Source: Bacteroidales bacterium UBA3843 (GTDB lineage: Bacteria; Bacteroidota; Bacteroidia; Bacteroidales; Paludibacteraceae). From it: a DNA stretch of 64,000 nucleotides. Location of the stretch: NCBI GenBank assembly GCA_002392745.1, contig DGHR01000012.1:69636-133635 (forward strand), read 5' to 3'. Below, one piece after another: positions 59,608 through 64,000 of the stretch. The notes below the pieces were generated by a model. That model saw only the letters and a list, made by a program, of their open reading frames with translations. It made no database searches and had not been told where the DNA came from. The position numbers and the translations under genes are program-made. Within the stretch, counting starts at the first letter, position 1. Each line of letters begins with the position of its first letter.

Positions 59608-60086
59608 AAAAGACACATATTACTCAGACTCTCCTCGGGGCGTAAACCAAGCCGCAGGCTGTTTGCGGACCGAAGAGCGGAGGCAATGGTCGCACCTGCG
59701 ATTTAGCGGAGCGGTATCGCTTATTTGCGATCCATTTGCCGAACGCGAGCGGCAGTCCTTCTCCGAGGGCGCTGAGCGCGAAAGCGAGCGTTCGTATAAC
59801 ACATAGGAACCGGAAAACTCAACAAACTAAAAACAAACCGAGTGCAAATGCTTCACTAATGGCGTGCCGGTACTCTACGCCGTGACCCGCGCAAGCGGTA
59901 GCGATGAGGTGGCCGGATTACAAAGGGAAAAGCAGGCCTCAAATCCTATTCTCTGGAAGTTTTCTCGAGTAAAAAGTTATACGAACGCTTTTTTTGTGCC
60001 CTTTGCTTTCGGCTTCTCAACCAACCGTATTTATTTTTGTTTTTCTCTCGGAACGGGCAAACGGACCGGTGAGAAAATGTAAGATT

Positions 60087-60118
60087 GAACGATTTTGTAG
60101 ATAAATTTGGTTATTTTG
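60087..60118 (+). promoter_or_regulatory. Direct-repeat operator upstream of the TPR-AraC gene
   Basis: GAACGATTTTG (60087-60097) and TGGTTATTTTG (60108-60118), start-to-start 21 bp, ending 36 nt before the -7 box at 60155. The 17-bp stretch GAACGATTTTGTAGAT matches 62001-62016 at all but one base. Confidence 0.6.
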
Positions 60119-60154
60119 ACCGAAAATGATGATTGCTATTCAAAAAAAAAGCAG

Positions 60155-60162
60155 TATCTTTG
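60155..60162 (+). promoter_or_regulatory. -7 box of the TPR-AraC gene
   Basis: TATCTTTG; leader about 25 nt. Upstream at -33 only ATTG (60132-60135, 19-nt gap) is present, and the YRYAT block typical of this window is absent, which fits activator dependence. Confidence 0.55.
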
Positions 60163-60191
60163 CACTCGAAATTCATTAACCTGAATATCTT

Positions 60192-61874
60192 ATGAATCGA
60201 CGAAGAGCATTTATCATTTCTTTACTCGCACTTTTTTGTAGTTCGCTGTCTCTCTATGCGGACGAACTGACGACATCCCTCCAGCAGTTCAATCGTCGGG
60301 CTACCGTCGCGAATGCGAACCGTTATATGTCGGCTCTTGCCGGAACGGGCTTTCTTGACGAACCGATTGTGATAGCCGAGGGTGCCGAGAGCGACTCGCT
60401 GAGGGCGGTTGTTTGGTATTGGGCGGCGGAGTATTTCTATGATGCGCAGAATTTTGTGACGGCGGCGCAGTATGGCGAGCAGTCTATTCCTCTCTGCCGT
60501 AATTATTCCGACCGTGTGATGCACGCCGATTGCGCATCGCTGCTTGGGCTTATTTACGTCCGTTTGGGCGATTTCAGCCGTGCGGCCAAGTATGCCAAAG
60601 AGTGCAACGAACTGGATTTGCAGAGCGGTAATCCGGATAACATCGCTTCCAGCTACAACACGCTTGCCGGCATTTATATGTCAATGCGTCAGCCCGACGA
60701 GGCGGAGAAATATATCTTGTTGGCGATTGATTATATCCATCGTGTGGATAATCCCGCGCGCGAAGCGGTTATCTATGGCATGGCGAGCGAGGTCTATCAG
60801 CACAAGAATATCCCGGCCAAGTCGCTCAAGTATGCCACACGTGCATGGGAACTCGAAAAATCCCTTGGTCGGCTTGACAAGGCCGCGGTGCGTCAGACGC
60901 AACGTGCGGCGGCGCTTACCGTGCTTGAGCAGTACGCCGAGGCGGAGCAGTGTCTGACAGAGGCTATTCCGGTGCTCGAGCAGTCCGGTAATTATCACTC
61001 TCTGGCTATTGCTTACAACCAGATGGGAGACCTGCTCTACGTCACGGGGCGGAACCGCGAAGGGGCGGATTATTACTACAAGGCGCTGCCAATTTTCATG
61101 GCGCAGCATGATTTATATAATGAAGCGCACACGCGCAAGGGCCTGCGCGAGACGCTGAGGGGAATTAACCCGGAGGAAGCGCTCGAGCATGGCGACCGTT
61201 TTGAGCACCTGCGCGACTCTATCTATGACCAGGAGGCGAAGACCAACCTTACGCAGTTAGCCGCGGAGTTGGGGAACGATATCCTTCAGCAGCTCTTCCG
61301 CAAGCAGCGCGCACGATCCTATGTGACCCTTCTTGTTATATGCTTGCTGTTCATCATCTCGGCGCTGGCTACGTATATTGTCTTCCGTCGCCATCAGCGC
61401 CTCCAGGTGCAGCATTTCAATGCTTTGCTTCGCGAGGTCGAGATCCTCAGGAGCCAGGAGCGGATGAAACGTATTATTGACAACTCCGAGGAGGAGACCA
61501 AACGACGCTCCGAGAGGGAAGCCGATGCCGATGACAGCCTTTTCTTGGCAAGGGTGGTGGAGTATATCAACAATGCCTTGCCCCAGGGGGATGTCTCTAT
61601 CGAAGCACTTGCGGATGCCATGTGTATGTCTGTCTCTACGCTACGGAGGCGTATGCAGAATGCCTCCGGCAGTTCGCCGAAAGCCTTTATTCAGGTCGTG
61701 CAAATCAACAAAGCGAAGGAGCTCCTTACTACTGTTCCGCCGCCATTTAGTTCTATCCAGGAGATTGCCAATGCCTGCGGATACAAAGAGTCGAACTCTT
61801 TCATTCGCGCTTTCCAGCGTTACACTGGAGTCACACCGGCCAGATGGAGGGAACAGAACAAACCCAATACTTAA
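60192..61874 (+). CDS. Membrane TPR-AraC one-component regulator
   Basis: 560 residues. N-terminal signal MNRRRAFIISLLALFCSSLS, then a periplasmic helical repeat domain (about residues 25-370) with TPR-like motifs such as ALAYNQMGDLLYVTGRNREG. One membrane helix (LLVICLLFIISALATYIVF, about 378-396), a coiled coil (about 400-435), and a cytoplasmic AraC domain (about 455-558) with VSIEALADAMCMSVSTLRRR and IQEIANACGYKESNSFIRAF. It lacks kinase or receiver domains. It likely senses an extracytoplasmic signal and binds DNA directly, including the operators at 60087 and 62001. Confidence 0.88.
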   Translation: MNRRRAFIISLLALFCSSLSLYADELTTSLQQFNRRATVANANRYMSALAGTGFLDEPIVIAEGAESDSLRAVVWYWAAEYFYDAQNFVTAAQYGEQSIPLCRNYSDRVMHADCASLLGLIYVRLGDFSRAAKYAKECNELDLQSGNPDNIASSYNTLAGIYMSMRQPDEAEKYILLAIDYIHRVDNPAREAVIYGMASEVYQHKNIPAKSLKYATRAWELEKSLGRLDKAAVRQTQRAAALTVLEQYAEAEQCLTEAIPVLEQSGNYHSLAIAYNQMGDLLYVTGRNREGADYYYKALPIFMAQHDLYNEAHTRKGLRETLRGINPEEALEHGDRFEHLRDSIYDQEAKTNLTQLAAELGNDILQQLFRKQRARSYVTLLVICLLFIISALATYIVFRRHQRLQVQHFNALLREVEILRSQERMKRIIDNSEEETKRRSEREADADDSLFLARVVEYINNALPQGDVSIEALADAMCMSVSTLRRRMQNASGSSPKAFIQVVQINKAKELLTTVPPPFSSIQEIANACGYKESNSFIRAFQRYTGVTPARWREQNKPNT

Positions 61875-61896
61875 TCTTCTTAGTCTTCCTAATCCA

Positions 61897-61926
61897 TAGC
61901 TCGTGCATCTGCACGGGCTATTTTTT
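61897..61926 (+). terminator. Rho-independent terminator after the TPR-AraC gene
   Basis: TAGCTCGTGCA, TC, TGCACGGGCTA (11 bp with one G-U, apical pair probably open), then TTTTTT. 22 nt after the stop. Confidence 0.85.
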
Positions 61927-61927
61927 A

Positions 61928-61965
61928 ACCAATAACCAATCACCAATAACCAATCACCAATAACC
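61928..61965 (+). repeat. Five tandem heptamers (ACCAATA/ACCAATC)
   Basis: Alternating ACCAATA and ACCAATC, directly after the terminator. The unit is a rotation of that in the 46841 array. Confidence 0.7.
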
Positions 61966-62000
61966 TTTCCCCTCTATTTTTCCCCCCTCAACTGCATTTT

Positions 62001-62032
62001 GACCGATTTTGTAGATTTTTTGAACGATTTTG
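62001..62032 (+). promoter_or_regulatory. Direct-repeat operator before the secreted-protein gene
   Basis: GACCGATTTTG (62001-62011) and GAACGATTTTG (62022-62032): ten of eleven bases identical, 21 bp apart, ending 26 nt before the -7 box at 62059. It matches the site upstream of the TPR-AraC gene. Confidence 0.65.
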
Positions 62033-62058
62033 ATGACAATTATTTGAAATAAATGCTG

Positions 62059-62066
62059 TAACTTTG
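62059..62066 (+). promoter_or_regulatory. -7 box of the secreted-protein gene
   Basis: TAACTTTG. The transcript would have a 5' leader of about 200 nt. No TTTG element lies 20 nt upstream, consistent with dependence on the adjacent operator. Confidence 0.55.
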
Positions 62067-62275
62067 CACCGTCGTTGAGTAGATACGCATATTGCCAGCA
62101 GAAAAACGCTAAAATTTTATGACTCTGATTAGACTCTCGTCGGAGTGCCGTAGGAGCATTGTTTGACCTTTATTGTATCCTACCCAAACCTATATATATT
62201 GTCAATATATATCCCGTGATTTTTACAGACATCTCTTAAAATAGTGTATTATTAACCCCCAAAAAACAAATCATT

Positions 62276-64000
62276 ATGAAAAAAATCTTTACTCTCTTGT
62301 TTGCTGCCTTCATGGCGCTTAACCTCCGGGCGCAGTGCACAGATTCAATCCCTGCACCTGTTTACATGGCAAATATTCAGTTTGACACCAAAACGAATAT
62401 ATTGTCCTTTAATGATGTTTTTCACCCTGAAAAAATTATAAACCGTTCCTATGGCATAAGTATCTGGTACAAAACGCAAGATGCGTGTATTCGTAAGACC
62501 ACATCGCAGTATATCTACGGAGATAATGCTATTCAGGTAATTGTTCAAGCCGCGACAACAGCTAAAGTTTCATATGGGGGGGCTCAAGAATTTTGTTTAC
62601 ATAACATTAACGGGAAAAATAATCTGATTTCTGAGTGTTACAAAAATGGATATTCAGATATTCGTATTTTTATACAAGGTAGGTACGAAAATGACTTGAA
62701 TCCTGGCGACTGGTTGCAATACGAAGGAAACTCATACTATAATCTGGGCTTCAATAATTATGTGGATGTAACTCTTCCCACTGGTATTAAGAGAATGTCA
62801 TATTTCTATGAAGTAAATGAAAACGATAATCCACAGGTTATACTATTCGGTTCTTCGCAAGCTCTTACTGCTGAAGTGCAGAGTGTAGAAGGATATACCT
62901 ATAAATGGGAATTTAGCAAAAACAAATCCAGTTGGAATAGTGTTAAACAAGGCAATATATCAACAGTAGATGCTCGCAAAGGGGTGGAATTGGAGTACAC
63001 TCCGTCCTTTGCTATCGGCACTTCGGGCGATTTATATTACCGTTTGATTGTCAGTGGTCAACACATGAATGACACTTCTGTTGTATTTCATGGACAACCT
63101 TATTATACTTACTCCTGGGATAATGGAAATTCAAGTTATAACTACAAAGCAGGCGAAAAAATTACCCGCGCAAAACCTGCCGATTGTTTAGTATATGTGT
63201 TTGATAGCGAACTTCAAGTATCACAACGTGACAAGGGTAATGGGTATGTTGAAATTACAATGCCTGCCTGTCCTGTAGAAGAAAAAGTAGAGACTCCTAC
63301 TTACACCGTTAAGTTCTGGAACTCGGACCTGACGCTCCTGAAAACCGAAGAGGTAGTCTGCGGCGGCGACGCTACCGCGCCTGCGGAACCGACCATGCAG
63401 AACCTCATCTTCGACCACTGGTCCGCGGATTTCACTAACGTGCACCGCAACCTGAACGTCTATGCGCGATACACCATGGCAGGCAATTATTCCTTCGATG
63501 CCGCGCAGATTGCGCATACCAACAAACTCTATCCCGCGGACGGATTTGCGGACAGCGAGACACGCGCTATGATGGGAGACAGCATCACTTTCTGGGCTTC
63601 ACTTGCTACTCCCTCTGCTTCCAGACTCTATTATCAGACCGCGCGACGCAACGCGCAGGGCGAATGGGACTGGAACGACGCTACGCAAGTAGGAGAGTTC
63701 ACCGCTGCGGATGTGGCGGCGGGCAAAGCCAAAGAGTTCACAAAGACAGTTCCCGTCTTCTATAACTACTACAACGAGCAGTATCTGGAGCAAGGATTCG
63801 CGTTCCGCTTTATGGTCAACTGCGGAGGCGAGAATATCTACTCCGAAGTATATGAATACGATGTCTATTATCCGCTGTATATCAACTCGCTCATTGACGA
63901 TGGAGGCATATACGAGACGCTGATGGTGGAGAATACGGCGCATGATATTGCGCTGGGAGCGGAGAATCTTCTTATCCCTGCGCGCTACCAGGATACAATA
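62276..64000 (+). CDS. Large secreted surface protein with InlB-type repeat (right end cut)
   Basis: 575 codons open from the ATG at 62276 to the edge without a stop, so the gene continues. Signal peptide MKKIFTLLFAAFMALNLRAQ. A beta-rich Ig/PKD-like stretch with spaced Cys follows (for example GYTYKWEFSKNKSSW, about residue 205). A Listeria-Bacteroides (InlB-type) repeat lies at about 341-400: YTVKFWNSDLTLLKTEEVV, then FDHWSADFTNVHRNLNVYAR. C-terminal domains, such as a type IX secretion signal, cannot be seen. Codons become GC-richer after about 63300. Likely the output gene of the neighbouring TPR-AraC regulator. Confidence 0.82.
   Translation, partial: MKKIFTLLFAAFMALNLRAQCTDSIPAPVYMANIQFDTKTNILSFNDVFHPEKIINRSYGISIWYKTQDACIRKTTSQYIYGDNAIQVIVQAATTAKVSYGGAQEFCLHNINGKNNLISECYKNGYSDIRIFIQGRYENDLNPGDWLQYEGNSYYNLGFNNYVDVTLPTGIKRMSYFYEVNENDNPQVILFGSSQALTAEVQSVEGYTYKWEFSKNKSSWNSVKQGNISTVDARKGVELEYTPSFAIGTSGDLYYRLIVSGQHMNDTSVVFHGQPYYTYSWDNGNSSYNYKAGEKITRAKPADCLVYVFDSELQVSQRDKGNGYVEITMPACPVEEKVETPTYTVKFWNSDLTLLKTEEVVCGGDATAPAEPTMQNLIFDHWSADFTNVHRNLNVYARYTMAGNYSFDAAQIAHTNKLYPADGFADSETRAMMGDSITFWASLATPSASRLYYQTARRNAQGEWDWNDATQVGEFTAADVAAGKAKEFTKTVPVFYNYYNEQYLEQGFAFRFMVNCGGENIYSEVYEYDVYYPLYINSLIDDGGIYETLMVENTAHDIALGAENLLIPARYQDTI

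Larger units (their letters stand above)
59608..60191. other. 584-bp intergenic region, GC-rich and hairpin-rich, no gene recognised
   Basis: From 59630 to about 59800 the sequence is GC-rich with several short stems, for example one with a GAAA loop near 59771-59791. Around 59888-59900, CCGCGCAAGCGG forms a GNRA-like hairpin. A short minus frame (59620-59802) is Arg/Ser-rich and not convincing. Right end: operator and promoter of the next gene (60087-60162). It could be a structured RNA or a decayed sequence. Confidence 0.5.
61875..62275. other. 401-bp intergenic region and leader of the secreted protein
   Basis: Contains the terminator of the regulator gene (61897-61926), heptamer repeats (61928-61965), the direct-repeat operator (62001-62032), the promoter -7 box (62059-62066), and a 200-nt leader with a perfect AT palindrome around 62192-62212. 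No gene seen. Confidence 0.7.

Noticed and set aside
59620..59802. 60-residue minus-strand open frame after the barrel gene
   Set aside because: Arg/Ser-rich translation without signal peptide, domain or initiation context; arises from GC-rich hairpin sequence.

Overview
The window is a stretch of Bacteroidota chromosome, most likely order Bacteroidales. Three things point there: promoters of the TTTG-N20-TAnnTTTG type, no Shine-Dalgarno ladder before most genes, and typical families (membrane pyrophosphatase, DUF2851, TMEM260-like DUF2723, RibBA fusion, the AddAB-like nuclease pair, a Wzx/Wzy capsule locus). I saw no rRNA, tRNA, CRISPR array, insertion sequence or phage gene. Genus cannot be fixed from the sequence alone.

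Layout. 0-3 kb: pyruvate phosphate dikinase (cut by the window edge) and a K+-dependent membrane pyrophosphatase, divergent, both handling pyrophosphate. 3-6 kb: flavodoxin-type oxidoreductase, EamA transporter and DUF2851 protein. 6-11 kb: a lipid block of two tandemly duplicated acyl-CoA/ACP ligases, a TetR regulator and a patatin phospholipase. 11-15 kb: gcvT, pepT, a lipoprotein and a 2-hydroxyacid dehydrogenase. 15-22 kb: a two-gene AddAB-like helicase-nuclease operon ending in an HPr-kinase-like ATPase. 22-29 kb: mtaB, cdd, LptF/G-type permease, ribBA and an exported aromatic/His-rich protein with a sigma-54-type promoter. 29-32.6 kb: aspA, ftsY, serB. 32.6-49 kb: a polysaccharide locus of 15 tightly packed genes read leftward from one promoter near 49.07 kb: two UDP-sugar dehydrogenases, two flippases, galacturonokinase-like kinase, nucleotidyltransferase, polymerase, four glycosyltransferases, CapA-like protein, TupA-like ATP-grasp enzyme, initiating sugar-phosphate transferase and DegT aminotransferase. 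49-57.9 kb: TMEM260-like O-mannosyltransferase, a G3E metallochaperone, hotdog thioesterase, MalY-type aminotransferase, O-methyltransferase, an Lrp regulator and trpS. 58-64 kb: lipoprotein, FadL-like barrel, a membrane TPR-AraC regulator, and a large secreted protein running off the right edge.

The unusual content is mostly between genes. Eleven promoters share an extended -33 block, YTTGYRYAT, exactly 20 nt from the -7 box. Three of the long divergent intergenic regions carry tandem 11-bp repeats, two of them of the same family, and two carry a GTATATATAC triplet with identical 13/11 spacing. A GC-rich palindromic repeat occurs four times in 52.6-58.3 kb, three times inside reading frames. 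Heptamer tandem repeats fill several short intergenic gaps. The TPR-AraC gene and the adjacent secreted-protein gene share a direct-repeat operator with a 21-bp period, which suggests a self-contained regulatory unit.
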